Source: an uncultured Pseudomonas sp. | GTDB lineage: Bacteria > Pseudomonadota > Gammaproteobacteria > Pseudomonadales > Pseudomonadaceae | Assembly (NCBI RefSeq): GCF_946886105.1 | Contig: NZ_CAMPHV010000002.1 | Span: 145,328 to 209,327 of the forward strand | Direction: 5' to 3' | Length of the DNA stretch: 64,000 nucleotides | In this document: piece by piece, positions 28,260 to 39,107 of the stretch | Layout: the number at the start of each line of letters is the position of its first letter | Numbering within the stretch: the stretch's first letter is position 1 | Notes under the pieces: model-generated | Told to the model about the DNA's origin: nothing | The model's input: the letters and a program-made list of their open reading frames with translations, nothing else | Databases searched by the model: none | Translations under genes and position numbers: made by a program

Positions 28260-29498
28260 ATGCCGCTGGTCCCTGAAAAAAGCCTGCTATGGCGCGCCGT
28301 CACGCTGTTCGACGGTCTGCAAACGTTGCCGCAACCCATGGCGGTGATGGTCGCGGATGGGCGCGTCAGCCTGATGGTGCCGATGGACGACTTCGACGAG
28401 GCGTTGGCCATCGGTGCCGTCGAGGCGGGCAGCGGCGGGGTGATGACCCCGGGCTTGATCGACTGCCACACTCACTTGGTCTACGCCGGTGAGCGCGCCG
28501 GGGAATTCGAGCAGCGTCTGGAAGGTGTCGCTTACGCCGAGATCGCCAAGGCCGGCGGCGGTATCCTCAGCAGCGTGCGCGCCACTCGCGCGGCCAGCGA
28601 GGAACAATTGCTGGCGCAGAGTCTGCCGCGCTTGCAGGCGCTGTTGGCCGACGGCGTGACCAGCGTGGAAATCAAATCCGGTTATGGCCTGAGCGTTGCG
28701 GACGAACTGAAAATGCTGCGGGTCGCCCGCCGCCTCGGCGAGCTGCTGCCGGTGCGGGTCATTACTACGCTGCTGGCGGCCCATGCCTTGCCGGCGGAGT
28801 TCGCCGACGACAGCGACGGCTATATCGAGCTGGTATGTAACGAGATCATCCCGGCTGCCGCGGCCGAAGGCCTGGCCGACGCGGTGGACGTGTTCTGCGA
28901 ACACATCGGCTTCAGCCCGGCGCAATGCGAGCGGGTGTTCCAGGCCGCCCAGGCCCATGGCCTGCCGATCAAGGCTCACGCCGAGCAACTCTCCAACCAG
29001 GGTGCAAGTGCCCTCGCGGCGCGCTACCGCGGCTTGTCGGCCGACCATATCGAGTTTCTCGACGAGGCTGGCGTGCAAGCCATGGCGGCGGTCGGTACGG
29101 TCGCCACCCTGTTGCCCGGGGCCTTTCATACCCTGCGCGAAACGCAGTTGCCGCCAATCGCATTGCTGCGCCAATACGGCGTGCCCATGGCCGTGGCCAG
29201 CGACGCCAACCCCGGCACCGCACCTATTTGTTTCCCGACCCTGAACCTGAACCTGGCTTGCACGCTGTTCCGCCTGACCCCGCGCGAGGCCCTGGCCGGG
29301 ATGACCGCCCATGCCGCGCAGGCCCTGGGCGCGCCCGCGTTGGGTCGCATTGCCGTCGGTGCCCCGGCCGATCTGTGCCTGTGGGATGTCAGTCAGCCGG
29401 CCGAACTGGCCTATGCGATTCAGCCTGGGCGCCTGCGCCAGCGCGTCTTCCAGGGCGTCATCAGCTACGACAAAGAGGCCGTTCGCCATGCGCACTGA
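28260..29498 (+). CDS. hutI: Imidazolonepropionase
   Basis: A 412-residue amidohydrolase-superfamily enzyme, third step of histidine degradation (4-imidazolone-5-propanoate to N-formimino-L-glutamate). Metal-binding [12 protein letters not shown] is near residue 68, KAHAEQLSN near 239, and [11 protein letters not shown] near 318. First gene of hutIGUHC and directly downstream of a HutC-controlled promoter. Its stop codon lies inside the first codons of hutG (8-base overlap). Confidence 0.96.
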   Translation: MPLVPEKSLLWRAVTLFDGLQTLPQPMAVMVADGRVSLMVPMDDFDEALAIGAVEAGSGGVMTPGLIDCHTHLVYAGERAGEFEQRLEGVAYAEIAKAGGGILSSVRATRAASEEQLLAQSLPRLQALLADGVTSVEIKSGYGLSVADELKMLRVARRLGELLPVRVITTLLAAHALPAEFADDSDGYIELVCNEIIPAAAAEGLADAVDVFCEHIGFSPAQCERVFQAAQAHGLPIKAHAEQLSNQGASALAARYRGLSADHIEFLDEAGVQAMAAVGTVATLLPGAFHTLRETQLPPIALLRQYGVPMAVASDANPGTAPICFPTLNLNLACTLFRLTPREALAGMTAHAAQALGAPALGRIAVGAPADLCLWDVSQPAELAYAIQPGRLRQRVFQGVISYDKEAVRHAH

Positions 29499-30441
29499 TC
29501 GTCATTCGATGGACCTCTGGCAGGGCCGTATCGACCCCGAAGCCGACAGCGCTCGCTGGCACCAGCGCATTCAGCCACTCGCCGACGACAGCACGCCTGG
29601 GGTGGCGCTGCTCGGCTTCGCCAGCGACGAAGGAGTGCGCCGCAATCATGGGCGCGTCGGCGCCGTGGGCGGCCCGTTGGCGATACGCAAGGCGCTGGCC
29701 AACCTGGCCTGGCACCGCAGCGGGCCGGCCTACGATGGCGGTGACGTGCTTTGCGCCGATGGCGATCTGGAAGGCGCTCAGGCGCGTCTGGGACGCAACG
29801 TCTGCGCGCTGCTGGATGCCGGGCACCTGCCGATCGTCCTCGGCGGCGGCCATGAGGTGGCGTTCGGCAGCTGGCAGGGTATCGCCGAGCACCTGGCTGG
29901 CGGCGTACCCCGGATGGCCGCCCCGCGCATTGGCATTATCAATTTCGATGCGCATTTCGACCTGCGCGACCCGACTCATATCCATTCCTCCGGCACGCCT
30001 TTCGCGCAGATCGCCGAGCAATGCGCCGCGCGCGGCTGGCCCTTCGCCTATGCCTGCCTGGGCGTCAGCCGCGCGAGCAATACCCGCGCCTTGTTCCAGC
30101 GTGCCCGCGAACTGGGCGTGCTGGTGCGCGAGGACCGGGACATAAGCGAAAGCCGCCTGCCCGAGTTGATGGCCGAGTTGCAGGCGTTTATCGCCGGCTG
30201 CGATGCGATCTACCTGACCATCGATATCGACGTGCTGCCCGCCTGCGAAGCGCCGGGTGTCAGCGCGCCGGCCGCCCGCGGCGTGCCCCTGGCGCTGCTC
30301 GAACCCCTGCTCGAAAGCGTACGCGACAGCGGCAAGCTGCGCCTCGCCGACCTCGCTGAACTCAACCCCGAGCACGACATCGACAGCCGCACCGCGCGGG
30401 TCGCCGCCCGTTTGATCCATTTGCTCACCCTGAATCACTGA
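29488..30441 (+). CDS. hutG: Formimidoylglutamase (arginase family)
   Basis: A 317-residue ureohydrolase. Manganese motifs are GGGHEVAFG near residue 121, [11 protein letters not shown] near 151 and LTIDIDVLP near 242. It hydrolyses N-formimino-L-glutamate to glutamate and formamide, the four-step route of histidine breakdown. Start at 29488 overlaps hutI and has AGAGG nine bases upstream; MDLWQGR at 29509 is a possible later start. This is the arginase-type HutG, not the N-formylglutamate deformylase also called HutG in many Pseudomonas. Confidence 0.92.
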   Translation: MRTDRHSMDLWQGRIDPEADSARWHQRIQPLADDSTPGVALLGFASDEGVRRNHGRVGAVGGPLAIRKALANLAWHRSGPAYDGGDVLCADGDLEGAQARLGRNVCALLDAGHLPIVLGGGHEVAFGSWQGIAEHLAGGVPRMAAPRIGIINFDAHFDLRDPTHIHSSGTPFAQIAEQCAARGWPFAYACLGVSRASNTRALFQRARELGVLVREDRDISESRLPELMAELQAFIAGCDAIYLTIDIDVLPACEAPGVSAPAARGVPLALLEPLLESVRDSGKLRLADLAELNPEHDIDSRTARVAARLIHLLTLNH

Positions 30442-30479
30442 GCCCGAACCTTATCCCGAACAAGACGGAGGAGCCCGTT

Positions 30480-32162
30480 ATGAGCCGTTTCCGCGACACC
30501 GAAATCCGCGCCGCCCGCGGTACCACGCTGACCGCCAAGAGCTGGCTGACCGAAGCGCCGCTGCGCATGCTGATGAACAACCTCGACCCGGAAGTGGCCG
30601 AGAACCCCAAGGAGCTGGTGGTCTACGGCGGCATCGGCCGCGCCGCGCGCAACTGGGAATGCTTCGACAAGATCGTCGAGGTGCTGACCCGCCTGGAAGA
30701 CAACCAGACCCTGCTGATCCAGTCCGGCAAGCCGGTGGGCGTGTTCGAGACCCACAAGGACGCGCCGCGCGTGCTGCTGGCCAACTCCAACCTGGTGCCG
30801 CACTGGGCCACCTGGGAGCACTTCAACGAACTGGATGCCAAGGGCCTGGCCATGTACGGCCAGATGACTGCAGGCTCCTGGATCTATATCGGCAGCCAGG
30901 GCATCGTCCAGGGCACCTATGAAACCTTCGTCGAGGCCGGTCGCCAGCACTATGGCGGCAGCCTCAAGGGCCGCTGGGTATTGACCGCGGGCCTCGGCGG
31001 CATGGGCGGCGCGCAGCCGCTGGCGGCGACCCTGGCCGGCGCCTGCTCGCTGAATATCGAGTGTCAGCAGAGCCGTATCGATTTCCGCCTGAAGACCCGT
31101 TATGTCGACGAGCAGGCCACGAATCTGGACGACGCCCTGGCGCGCATCGACAAGTACACCGGTGAAGGCAAGGCCATCTCCATCGCCCTCTGCGGCAACG
31201 CCGCCGAGATACTCCCGGAGCTGGTCCGTCGCGGCGTGCGCCCGGATATGGTCACCGACCAGACCAGCGCCCACGATCCGCGCCATGGCTACCTGCCGGC
31301 CGGTTGGAGCTGGGACGAGTACGTCGCCCGCGGCAAGACCGAGGAGGCCGTGGTGGTCAAGGCCGCCAAGCAATCCATGGCCGTGCATGTGCGCGCCATG
31401 CTGGCCTTCCAGCAGATGGGCGTGCCGACTTTCGACTACGGCAACAACATCCGCCAGATGGCGCTGGAAGAGGGCGTCGACAATGCCTTCGACTTCCCCG
31501 GCTTCGTCCCGGCCTATATCCGCCCGCTGTTCTGCCAGGGTATTGGCCCGTTCCGCTGGGTGGCGCTGTCCGGCGACCCCGAGGACATCTACAAGACCGA
31601 CGCCAAGGTCAAGGAGCTGATCCCCGACGACGTCCACCTGCACAACTGGTTGGACATGGCCCGCGAGCGCATCAGCTTCCAGGGCCTGCCGGCGCGCATC
31701 TGCTGGGTCGGCCTGAAGGACCGTGCGCGTCTGGCCCAGGCGTTCAACGACATGGTCGCCAGCGGCGAGCTGAAGGCGCCGATCGTGATCGGCCGCGACC
31801 ACCTGGACTCGGGCTCGGTGGCCAGCCCCAACCGCGAGACCGAATCGATGCAGGATGGCTCCGATGCAGTGTCCGACTGGCCGCTGCTCAACGCCCTGCT
31901 GAATACCGCGGGCGGCGCCACCTGGGTCTCGTTGCACCACGGCGGCGGCGTCGGCATGGGCTATTCGCAGCATTCCGGGGTGGTCATAGTGGCCGACGGC
32001 ACGCCGGAAGCCCGCGCCCGTCTCGGCCGTGTGCTGCGCAACGACCCCGGTACCGGGGTGATGCGTCACGCCGATGCCGGTTATGAAATTGCCACCGAGT
32101 GCGCCCGCGAGCAGGGCCTCGATTTGCCGATGATCGCTGCGACCCAAGGAGTCCAAGCATGA
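30480..32162 (+). CDS. hutU: Urocanate hydratase
   Basis: A 560-residue urocanase, second step of the pathway (urocanate to imidazolonepropionate), using NAD+ as electrophile. The nucleotide-binding [16 protein letters not shown] is near residue 173, and the conserved [16 protein letters not shown] active-site block is near residue 400. Full length. It follows hutG by 38 bp with GACGGAGGAG upstream and overlaps hutH by four bases (ATGA). Confidence 0.98.
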   Translation: MSRFRDTEIRAARGTTLTAKSWLTEAPLRMLMNNLDPEVAENPKELVVYGGIGRAARNWECFDKIVEVLTRLEDNQTLLIQSGKPVGVFETHKDAPRVLLANSNLVPHWATWEHFNELDAKGLAMYGQMTAGSWIYIGSQGIVQGTYETFVEAGRQHYGGSLKGRWVLTAGLGGMGGAQPLAATLAGACSLNIECQQSRIDFRLKTRYVDEQATNLDDALARIDKYTGEGKAISIALCGNAAEILPELVRRGVRPDMVTDQTSAHDPRHGYLPAGWSWDEYVARGKTEEAVVVKAAKQSMAVHVRAMLAFQQMGVPTFDYGNNIRQMALEEGVDNAFDFPGFVPAYIRPLFCQGIGPFRWVALSGDPEDIYKTDAKVKELIPDDVHLHNWLDMARERISFQGLPARICWVGLKDRARLAQAFNDMVASGELKAPIVIGRDHLDSGSVASPNRETESMQDGSDAVSDWPLLNALLNTAGGATWVSLHHGGGVGMGYSQHSGVVIVADGTPEARARLGRVLRNDPGTGVMRHADAGYEIATECAREQGLDLPMIAATQGVQA

Positions 32163-33694
32163 GCCCGTTCACCCTGACCCCCGGCCAACTGAGCCTGAGC
32201 CAACTGCGCGCCGCCTACCAGAGCCCGCTGCAGCTGCGCCTGGACCACAGCGCCCACGCCGCTATCGAGGCCAGCGTCGCCTGCGTCGACGCAATCGTCG
32301 CCGAGGGCCGCACCGCCTACGGCATCAACACCGGCTTCGGCCTGCTGGCCTCGACCCGCATCGCCAGCGAGGACCTGGAAAAACTGCAGCGCTCGCTGGT
32401 TCTGTCGCACGCCGCCGGCATCGGCGAGCCGCTGGACGACGCCATGGTGCGGCTGATCATGCTGCTCAAGGTCAACAGCCTGGCGCGCGGCTTCTCCGGC
32501 ATCCGCCTGAAGGTGATCGAGGCGCTGATCGCCTTGATCAACGCCGAGGTCTATCCGCACATTCCCTTGAAAGGCTCAGTGGGTGCCTCCGGCGACCTGG
32601 CGCCGCTGGCGCATATGTCGCTGCTGCTGCTCGGTGAAAGCCAGGCGCGTCATAAAGGCCAATGGCTGCCGGCCAGCGAGGCGCTGGCGATCGCCGGCCT
32701 GGAACCGATGACCCTGGCCGCCAAAGAGGGTCTGGCGCTGCTCAACGGTACCCAGGTGTCGACCGCCTACGCGCTGCGCGGCTTGTTCGAGGCCGAGGAC
32801 CTGTTCGCCGCCGCCACGGTCTGCGGCGGCCTGACCGTCGAAGCCGCACTGGGCTCGCGGGCGCCGTTCGATGCGCGCATCCATGCCGCCCGTGGCCAGC
32901 GCGGGCAGATCGATGCCGCGAGCATCTATCGCCATCTGCTCGGCGACAGCAGCGAAGTCGGCCGTTCCCATGAAGCCTGCGACAAGGTGCAGGATCCCTA
33001 CTCGCTGCGTTGCCAGCCGCAGGTCATGGGCGCCTGCCTGACCCAGCTGCGCCAGGCCGCCGAGGTGCTGGCGGTGGAAGCCAACGCGGTGTCCGACAAC
33101 CCGCTGGTGTTCGCCGCCGAGGGCGATGTGATTTCCGGCGGCAACTTCCACGCCGAGCCGGTGGCCATGGCCGCCGACAATATCGCCCTGGCCATCGCCG
33201 AAATCGGCGCGCTGAGCGAACGACGCACTTCGCTGATGATGGACAAGCACATGTCGCAGTTGCCGCCGTTTCTGGTGGCCAACGGCGGGGTCAACTCCGG
33301 TTTCATGATCGCCCAGGTCACCGCCGCCGCATTGGCCAGCGAGAACAAGGCCCTGGCCCACCCGCACAGCGTCGACAGCCTGCCGACTTCGGCGAACCAG
33401 GAAGACCACGTGTCCATGGCCCCGGCCGCCGGCAAACGCCTGTGGGAAATGGCCGCCAACACCCGTGGCGTGCTGGCCATCGAATGGCTCGGCGCCTGCC
33501 AGGGCCTGGATTTCCGCGAGGGGCTGAAAAGCTCGCCGCTGCTCGAACAGGCGCGCCAGGCGCTGCGGGCCAAGGTGCCGTACTACGTCGAGGACCGCTT
33601 CTTCGCCCCGGATATCGCTGCGGCCAATGAGCTGCTGGCCGGCCGAGTGCTGAACCCGTTACTCCCAAGCGGAATGCTGCCGTCGCTGGGCTAG
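32159..33694 (+). CDS. hutH: Histidine ammonia-lyase
   Basis: A 511-residue lyase catalysing histidine to urocanate and ammonia. The MIO-forming Ala-Ser-Gly is at residues 143-145 in [25 protein letters not shown] near 53 and DNPLVF near 318 are further active-site blocks. The start at 32159 overlaps the hutU stop. It is followed by a palindromic repeat and hutC, so hutC may be partly insulated from the operon. Confidence 0.98.
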   Translation: MSPFTLTPGQLSLSQLRAAYQSPLQLRLDHSAHAAIEASVACVDAIVAEGRTAYGINTGFGLLASTRIASEDLEKLQRSLVLSHAAGIGEPLDDAMVRLIMLLKVNSLARGFSGIRLKVIEALIALINAEVYPHIPLKGSVGASGDLAPLAHMSLLLLGESQARHKGQWLPASEALAIAGLEPMTLAAKEGLALLNGTQVSTAYALRGLFEAEDLFAAATVCGGLTVEAALGSRAPFDARIHAARGQRGQIDAASIYRHLLGDSSEVGRSHEACDKVQDPYSLRCQPQVMGACLTQLRQAAEVLAVEANAVSDNPLVFAAEGDVISGGNFHAEPVAMAADNIALAIAEIGALSERRTSLMMDKHMSQLPPFLVANGGVNSGFMIAQVTAAALASENKALAHPHSVDSLPTSANQEDHVSMAPAAGKRLWEMAANTRGVLAIEWLGACQGLDFREGLKSSPLLEQARQALRAKVPYYVEDRFFAPDIAAANELLAGRVLNPLLPSGMLPSLG

Positions 33695-33712
33695 GCCGTG
33701 TTGTAGGGTGGA

Positions 33713-33780
33713 CAACGCGAAGCTTGTCCACCGGCTCAGGGTGTTGCAACGGTGGGCAAGCAAAGCGTTGCCCACCCTAC
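33713..33780. repeat. Twin-hairpin repeat between hutH and hutC
   Basis: GTAGGGTGGACAA ... TTGTCCACC (33713-33732) and GGTGGGCAAGC ... GTTGCCCACCCTAC (33751-33780) are each self-complementary, and the outer ends are inverted copies (GTAGGGTGG / CCACCCTAC). A related half is at 34676-34735, after hutC. Common Pseudomonas intergenic palindrome type. Confidence 0.65.
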
Positions 33781-33837
33781 GTTGGGGCTGATTGACGCGC
33801 TATCATCCGCGCATCGGGCGTAACCCAAGGAGCCGCT

Positions 33838-34548
33838 GTGACCAGTACTACCCCGCGCTACAAGGCGATCGAAGAGTTCCTTCTGGAGCGCATCCGCAGC
33901 GGCGTCTTTCCGGTCAATCATCAGATCCCCGCCGAGGAGCAACTGGCGAGGGATTTCGGCGTCAGCCGGATGACCGCGAACAAGGCGATCCGCGATCTGG
34001 TGCAGAAGGGTTACCTGATCCGCCAGGCCGGGCTCGGCACCTTCGTCACCGACCGCAAGGCCGAATCCTCGCTGCATGAAGTGCTGAACATCGCCGCCGA
34101 AGTCCGTGGGCGCGGCAACGATTACAGCAACCTGATTCTGCGTTGCGAGGCGATCGAGGCGGACGACGAAGTCGCCCTGCGCCTCGGCGTACGCGTCGGT
34201 ACGCCGACCTTTCACAGCATCTTGGTGCACCGCGAGAACGGCCTGCCGATCCAGCTCGAGGATCGCTACGTTAACCCGCGCTGGGTGCCGAACTACCTGG
34301 AAACCGACTTCGCCCGACACACGCCGAACGAAGTGCTGGTCGCCGCCTGCCCGATTTCCGATGTCGAGCACGTGGTCGAGGCCGTGCTGGTCGACCGGCA
34401 AACCGCCGAGTGGCTGGCCATGGACCCCGCCACCCCCTGCCTGAGCATGATCCGCCGCACCTGGTCGGACGATCACCTGGTCAGCTATGCGCGGCTGATC
34501 CATCCCGGCGATCGCTACAAACTGCGCTCGGCGCTACAGCGCAGATAA
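33838..34548 (+). CDS. hutC: Histidine utilisation repressor HutC
   Basis: A 236-residue GntR-family regulator of the HutC subfamily. The winged HTH at about 15-75 has IPAEEQLARDFGVSRMTANKAIRDLVQKG; the UTRA ligand domain follows (about 90-230), binding urocanate. Starts with GTG, with AAGGAGCCGCT upstream. Placed at the end of the cluster rather than the start. Binding sites TGTATATACA occur upstream of hutI; none was seen directly in front of hutC. Confidence 0.94.
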   Translation: MTSTTPRYKAIEEFLLERIRSGVFPVNHQIPAEEQLARDFGVSRMTANKAIRDLVQKGYLIRQAGLGTFVTDRKAESSLHEVLNIAAEVRGRGNDYSNLILRCEAIEADDEVALRLGVRVGTPTFHSILVHRENGLPIQLEDRYVNPRWVPNYLETDFARHTPNEVLVAACPISDVEHVVEAVLVDRQTAEWLAMDPATPCLSMIRRTWSDDHLVSYARLIHPGDRYKLRSALQRR

Positions 34549-34589
34549 CAGCGCTCGCCTTGGGGGCGGGCAGGTTCGCAGCAAGCCGT

Positions 34590-34735
34590 AGCCAGAATGC
34601 AAGCCAGGAATGATTTATCTGCTCCGGATTTCCCCGGATTTCATCCGGGCTACAGGGCGGCGCGTCTTTAGCCAGGTAGGGTGGATGACGCTTTTTTCAT
34701 CCACCATCGTGGTTGGTGGATGAGCGACCCTCGCT
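34590..34735. repeat. Two palindromic repeats between hutC and the DUF3392 gene
   Basis: The first unit (34590-34654) has the form TAGCCAGAATGCAAG ... TTTCATCCGGGCTACA. The second (34676-34735) is GTAGGGTGGATGACG ... CATCCACC followed by GGTGGATGAGCGACCC and ends on the stop codon of the DUF3392 gene. Both resemble repeats elsewhere in the window (8525-8598, 48763-48827, 33713-33780). They fill the space between two convergent genes. Confidence 0.6.
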
Positions 34736-35057
34736 AGTTGCGATCCGCCAACACGCCGATCAGGAAGAACACCAGCAACAGCACCGGCGCCAGGGTGTAG
34801 TTGTTGAAGTGGCCGAGGCCCTGGGCCAGCCAGGGGGTGAGGAAGACCATCGCCAGGCCGTAGCCGACCGCGCAGACCAGCACGAAAATCAGGGTGCGGA
34901 AGAAGAAGTTCAGCCCGCTGATCGAGCGTTGCACCCAGGCATTGATGCCGGGGCCGAAGAGTACGAACAACGTGGCCATGATCGCCAGGGAGATGTCGTA
35001 CAGGTGACTGCGGCTCCAGCGTGACAGGGTGGCGATCAGGTCGAGTAGCAAATCCAT
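34734..35057 (-). CDS. DUF3392 family membrane protein
   Basis: A 107-residue protein with three hydrophobic segments (about 20-37, 48-72, 85-104) and a conserved central SGLNFFFRTLIFVLVCAVGYG. This is the DUF3392 family of gammaproteobacterial inner-membrane proteins, function unknown. Last gene of the minus-strand operon metX-metW-DUF4426-rdgB-hemW. Its stop codon lies in a palindromic repeat. Confidence 0.82.
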   Translation of the reverse strand: MDLLLDLIATLSRWSRSHLYDISLAIMATLFVLFGPGINAWVQRSISGLNFFFRTLIFVLVCAVGYGLAMVFLTPWLAQGLGHFNNYTLAPVLLLVFFLIGVLADRN

Positions 35058-35091
35058 CCGATTTCCTTAGTCTTCGATGCGCAAGGCGGTT

Positions 35092-36303
35092 TCAGGGCAG
35101 AAAGTGTTGCAGCAGGTCGTTGAGAAACAACTGGCCTTCGCGGGTCGCGCTCAGGCGCGCCGGGTCGCTGTGCATCAGCCCACGCGCTTGCGCTTCTTCG
35201 CGCGCCGCGGCGAGCAGGGTTTGGGGCAGGCCGGTGCGTTGGCTGAATAGTTCGCTGGCGACGCCGTCGGTGAGGCGCAATACGTTCATCAGGAACTCGA
35301 ACGGCAGCTCGTCCGCGCTCAGCACGCGTTCACCGGCGCTGAAACGCTTGCCGCTGTCCAGATAGTCCTTGGGCAGGCGGGTTTTCCAGGCGCGCTGGAT
35401 CTTGCCATCTGGGGCGCTCAGTTTGGCGTGGGCGCCGGCGCCGATGCCAAGAAAATCGCCGAAGCTCCAGTAGTTGAGGTTGTGCCGCGCCGCCTTGCCG
35501 GCCTGGGCATAGGCCGAGACCTCGTACTGCGCGTAGCCGTGCTCGGCGAGCAACGCCTGACCGGCTTCCTGGATATCCCAGAGGATATCGTCCTCGGGCA
35601 TCACTGGCGGTTGATTCCAGAACACCGTGTTCGGCTCGACGGTCAGCTGGTACCAGGACAGGTGCGTCGGCTGCTGGGCGATGGCGGTGCGCAGGTCGCT
35701 CAGGGCGTCCTCAATCGACTGGTCCGGCAGGCCGTGCATCAGGTCCAGGTTGAAATTGTCGAAGCCGGCGGCGCGGGCCATATCCGCGGCGCGCACCGCC
35801 TCGTCGCCATCGTGAATGCGCCCCAGGGCCTTGAGCTTTTGCGACTGGAAGCTCTGCACGCCGATCGACAGGCGATTGATGCCGAGTGCGCGGTAGTCAC
35901 GGAACTTGGCTTGCTCGAAGGTGCCGGGGTTGGCTTCCAGGGTGATTTCGATGTCAGCGGCGAACGGGATGCGCCGTTCGACGCCTTGCAGCAGGCGCCC
36001 GATGGCATTGGCGGAAAACAGGCTGGGCGTGCCGCCGCCGAAGAAGATCGAGGTCAGCGGCCGCTGGTACACCCGCGGCAAATCCTCATCGAGGTCGGCG
36101 AGCAGGGCGTCGACGTATTCTTCTTCCGGCAGCGTTGGCCCGGCGGCGTGGGAGTTGAAGTCGCAATAGGGGCACTTCTTCACGCACCAGGGGATATGCA
36201 CGTAGAGCGCCAGAGGCGGCAGCTCGAAGCCAGAAGCGGCAAGCTGCAAGTTGCTTCCGCTGTTGCTTGAAGCTTGCGGCTTGGCGCTTGAGGCTTTGCT
36301 CAT
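35092..36303 (-). CDS. hemW: Radical SAM heme chaperone HemW
   Basis: A 403-residue radical-SAM protein of the HemW/HemN-like group. The cluster motif is [17 protein letters not shown] (residues about 36-52). It lacks the additional coproporphyrinogen-oxidase features of HemN, and HemW proteins deliver heme to respiratory enzymes. The start codon overlaps the rdgB stop (ATGA). The first 25-28 residues ([15 protein letters not shown]...) are low complexity and are encoded by an intergenic-type repeat, so they are likely an added extension. No other ATG lies before the domain. Confidence 0.93.
   Translation of the reverse strand: MSKASSAKPQASSNSGSNLQLAASGFELPPLALYVHIPWCVKKCPYCDFNSHAAGPTLPEEEYVDALLADLDEDLPRVYQRPLTSIFFGGGTPSLFSANAIGRLLQGVERRIPFAADIEITLEANPGTFEQAKFRDYRALGINRLSIGVQSFQSQKLKALGRIHDGDEAVRAADMARAAGFDNFNLDLMHGLPDQSIEDALSDLRTAIAQQPTHLSWYQLTVEPNTVFWNQPPVMPEDDILWDIQEAGQALLAEHGYAQYEVSAYAQAGKAARHNLNYWSFGDFLGIGAGAHAKLSAPDGKIQRAWKTRLPKDYLDSGKRFSAGERVLSADELPFEFLMNVLRLTDGVASELFSQRTGLPQTLLAAAREEAQARGLMHSDPARLSATREGQLFLNDLLQHFLP
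36226..36298. repeat. GCTTGAAGCTTGC-type repeat inside the 5' end of hemW
   Basis: The stretch is built of AAGCTTGC/GCTTGAAGC units (for example TTGCTTGAAGCTTGCGGCTT on the plus strand). The same repeat type lies in non-coding positions at 52862-52908 and 53944-54000. Here it is translated. Confidence 0.6.
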
Positions 36304-36893
36304 AGCCCCAGCCGCTGCTTGAGCAGGGCCATGGCCCGGGCGCGGTGGCTGAGCTGATTTTTATCGGCGGAGGCCATTTCGGCGCTGGAACATCCGCGTT
36401 CGGCCACCCAGAACAGTGGGTCGTAGCCGAAGCCGTTTTCGCCCTGCGCCGCATGCAGGATACGCCCGTGCCAGAGCCCTTCGCAGACGATCGGCAGCGG
36501 GTCTTCGGCATGTCGCACCAAGGCCAGGCAGCAAACGAACTGGGCGCCGCGCTCGGCATCCGGCACGCCTTGCAACGCTTCGAGCAGTTTGGCGTTGTTC
36601 GCCGCATCGCCCTGGCCGTCGGCATAACGCGCCGAATAGATGCCCGGTGCGCCGCCGAGTGCGTCCACCGCCAGGCCGGAGTCGTCGGCCAGCGCCGGCA
36701 AACCGGACACCTGGGCGGCATGACGGGCCTTGAGGATGGCGTTTTCGATAAACGACAGGCCGGTTTCTTCCGGCTCCACGCTGCTGAACTCGCCGATCGC
36801 GCGCACCTGCACGGTGTCGCCGAGCATGGCCTGGAGTTCCTTGAGTTTGCCGGCGTTATGACTGGCCAGCACCAGTTGTTTGAAAGTCATCAT
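36300..36893 (-). CDS. rdgB: dITP/XTP pyrophosphatase RdgB
   Basis: A 197-residue Ham1/RdgB protein removing non-canonical purine nucleotides (dITP, XTP). The N-terminal [14 protein letters not shown] (residues 7-20) contains the nucleotide-binding SxNxx[24 protein letters not shown] (about 69-91) the catalytic aspartates, and [11 protein letters not shown] (151-161) the C-terminal signature. Start and stop overlap both neighbours by ATGA. Confidence 0.97.
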   Translation of the reverse strand: MMTFKQLVLASHNAGKLKELQAMLGDTVQVRAIGEFSSVEPEETGLSFIENAILKARHAAQVSGLPALADDSGLAVDALGGAPGIYSARYADGQGDAANNAKLLEALQGVPDAERGAQFVCCLALVRHAEDPLPIVCEGLWHGRILHAAQGENGFGYDPLFWVAERGCSSAEMASADKNQLSHRARAMALLKQRLGL

Positions 36894-37309
36894 TCGTCTG
36901 GGAAAAATTCCTGGTCGAAGTTGAAGCTGTGCGCCACGCCATCGGGGCCGGTGAGGTTGATGGTGAAACGCAGCATCTCGCGTTGGCTGAAGGGAAATTG
37001 CGCCAGGTAGTAAATCGCGCTGCCTTCGTTGATCTGCTTGAACGTCAAGGGATGGCTGCGTCCGACCAGGTCCTTCACTTCGCCGCCAACCTGGGCGGTC
37101 GTCGCCTGACCGGCCTTGAGCACCGAGATGTTCACCACGCCCAGGGTCTTGCTGCGCACCAGGCCGCTGGCGGCGGCGATATCGGGCTGCAGGAAGCCGG
37201 AATTGAAGGCGATGTAATGCACGTCCAGCTCGCCGAAGCTCTGTTTGCGCTCGGCGAAGGCGGGCAGGCTCAGGCACAGGGTGAGTAGGACGAGGGCGAT
37301 GCGGCTCAT
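36890..37309 (-). CDS. DUF4426 exported protein
   Basis: A 139-residue protein with a clear signal peptide ([20 protein letters not shown]). The mature part matches the DUF4426 family ([23 protein letters not shown]), which is found next to metW/rdgB in Pseudomonas and relatives. Function unknown; it is likely periplasmic. The start at 37309 is supported by GGAGAACTCC upstream. Its stop overlaps the rdgB start. Confidence 0.82.
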   Translation of the reverse strand: MSRIALVLLTLCLSLPAFAERKQSFGELDVHYIAFNSGFLQPDIAAASGLVRSKTLGVVNISVLKAGQATTAQVGGEVKDLVGRSHPLTFKQINEGSAIYYLAQFPFSQREMLRFTINLTGPDGVAHSFNFDQEFFPDE

Positions 37310-37343
37310 TGGAGTTCTCCTCAAGATGACCTCGGGTGGCGCC

Positions 37344-37964
37344 TCAGTTGGCCGCGGGTACGTCCGTAGCGCTGGGGCTGCTGATCCTGTAGATACCGAT
37401 TTCACCTAACAGATTAGGCCAAATCCGGCTGGCCCATCCGTGGCGATGATCGCGATCCACGGCCAGGCGGTCCATGACCTTGGCGCCTTGCGCGAGGCAC
37501 AGCCGTTCGAAGTCCTCGAAGGTGCAGAAGTGGATGTTCGGCGTGTTGTACCAGGTGTACGGCAGGAAGTCCGACACCGGCATGCGGCCCTTGGTGGTCA
37601 GATACCAGCGGCAGCGCCAGTGGCCGAAATTGGGGAAGGTGATGATGCAGGTCTTGCCCACGCGGAGCATTTCCGCCAGCACTTTATCGGGGTAGTGCAG
37701 GGCCTGCAGCGATTGGGTCATCACCACCACGTCGAAACTGTTGCTGGCGAAGTTTCCCAGGCCTTTGTCGAGGTTCTGCTCGATCACGTTGACGCCCTTG
37801 CTGACGCACTGGGCGATATTGTCCGGATCGATTTCCAGGCCATAGCCGCTGACCCCTTTGTGCTCGCCGAGCCAGCCGAGCAGCTCGCCATTCCCGCAGC
37901 CAAGGTCGAGCACCCGGCTGCCGGCGGGAATCCATTCCTGAATGATGTCTAGATCCGCTCGCAT
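37344..37964 (-). CDS. metW: Methionine biosynthesis protein MetW
   Basis: A 206-residue class I SAM-methyltransferase-fold protein with VLDLGCGNGELLGWL (motif I, residues 18-32). MetW is encoded next to metX in many proteobacteria and is required for, or stimulates, homoserine acylation; as I recall, later work on MetX enzymes indicates a direct partner role. Starts 3 bp after the metX stop, so tightly coupled. Confidence 0.93.
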   Translation of the reverse strand: MRADLDIIQEWIPAGSRVLDLGCGNGELLGWLGEHKGVSGYGLEIDPDNIAQCVSKGVNVIEQNLDKGLGNFASNSFDVVVMTQSLQALHYPDKVLAEMLRVGKTCIITFPNFGHWRCRWYLTTKGRMPVSDFLPYTWYNTPNIHFCTFEDFERLCLAQGAKVMDRLAVDRDHRHGWASRIWPNLLGEIGIYRISSPSATDVPAAN

Positions 37965-37967
37965 GGC

Positions 37968-39107
37968 TTACACCTGAATCCGTTTCATATAACTGTCGAA
38001 GGCCTGCAGATAGCGCGGGATGGGCATCAGAAAGGCGTCGTGGCCTTGCGGCGCGTCGATTTCCAGGTAGCAGACGTTCTTGCGTGCGGCGGTCAGCGCA
38101 TCGACGATTTCACGCGAGCGCGCGGGCGAAAAGCGCCAGTCGGTGGTGAAGGACATCACGCAGAAATCCGCGCTGACATGGGCCAGGGTCTTGGCCAGGT
38201 CGCCGTCGTGGCTGGCTGCCGGGTCGAAGTAGTCGAGGGCCTTGGTCATCAGCAGGTAGGTGTTGGCGTCGAAACGCCCGGAAAACTCCTCGCCCTGATA
38301 GCGCAAGTAGCTCTCGACCTGGAACTCGACGCTGTGGAAGTCGTAGTTGAGCTTCTCGCTCTTCAGCCCCCGGCCGAATTTCTCGCCCATGGCGTCGTCG
38401 GACAGGTAGGTGATATGGCCGACCATGCGCGCCAGCATCAAGCCGCGCTTGGGAATCACCCCGTGCTCCTGGAAGTGCCCGCCATGGAATTGCGGATCGG
38501 TGAGAATCGCCTGGCGCGCCACTTCGTTGAAGGCGATGTTCTGCGCCGAGAGCTTGGGCGCTGAGGCGATGGCCAGGCAGTGGCGGATACGTTCGGGATA
38601 GCTGATCGCCCATTGCATGGCCTGCATACCGCCGAGGCTGCCGCCGATCACCGCGGCCCATTGCGCGATACCCAGGTTGTCGGCCAGACGCGCCTGGCTG
38701 TTGACCCAGTCTTCCACGGTCATCACCGGGAAGTCCGCGCCGAACGGCTTGCCGGTGTCCGGGTTGACGCTGCTGGGGCCGGTCGAGCCGTTGCAGCCGC
38801 CGAGGTTGTTCAGGCTGACGACGAAAAACTTATTGGTGTCGATGGGCTTGCCGGGGCCGATGCAGCTGTCCCACCAGCCAGGTTTGCGATCTTCCGCGCT
38901 GTGATAGCCGGCGGCATGGTGATGGCCGGACAAGGCATGGCAGATCAGCACCGCATTGCTGCGCGCCGCGTTCAACTCGCCATAGGTTTCGAAAATCAGT
39001 TGATAGCCGGCCAGGCTACGCCCGCACGCCAGCGCCAGGGGTTCGGCGAAATGCGCCACCTGGGGCATTACCAGGCCAACAGAGTCTGAAGGAAAGGCAG
39101 TCGGCAT
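37968..39107 (-). CDS. metX: Homoserine O-succinyltransferase MetX
   Basis: A 379-residue alpha/beta hydrolase-fold acyltransferase. The nucleophile elbow is [13 protein letters not shown] near residue 147 and the catalytic histidine is in [10 protein letters not shown] near the C-terminus. In Pseudomonas this MetX type uses succinyl-CoA to activate homoserine for methionine synthesis. The start at 39107 (MPTAFPSDS) was selected; the longer frame from 39185 has no ribosome site. Upstream lies the divergent structured-RNA locus. Confidence 0.95.
   Translation of the reverse strand: MPTAFPSDSVGLVMPQVAHFAEPLALACGRSLAGYQLIFETYGELNAARSNAVLICHALSGHHHAAGYHSAEDRKPGWWDSCIGPGKPIDTNKFFVVSLNNLGGCNGSTGPSSVNPDTGKPFGADFPVMTVEDWVNSQARLADNLGIAQWAAVIGGSLGGMQAMQWAISYPERIRHCLAIASAPKLSAQNIAFNEVARQAILTDPQFHGGHFQEHGVIPKRGLMLARMVGHITYLSDDAMGEKFGRGLKSEKLNYDFHSVEFQVESYLRYQGEEFSGRFDANTYLLMTKALDYFDPAASHDGDLAKTLAHVSADFCVMSFTTDWRFSPARSREIVDALTAARKNVCYLEIDAPQGHDAFLMPIPRYLQAFDSYMKRIQV

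Noticed and set aside
30435..32156. Long minus-strand frame of 573 codons opposite hutU
   Set aside because: HutU is unmistakable on the plus strand; the antisense frame has low-complexity shadow composition and no ribosome site.
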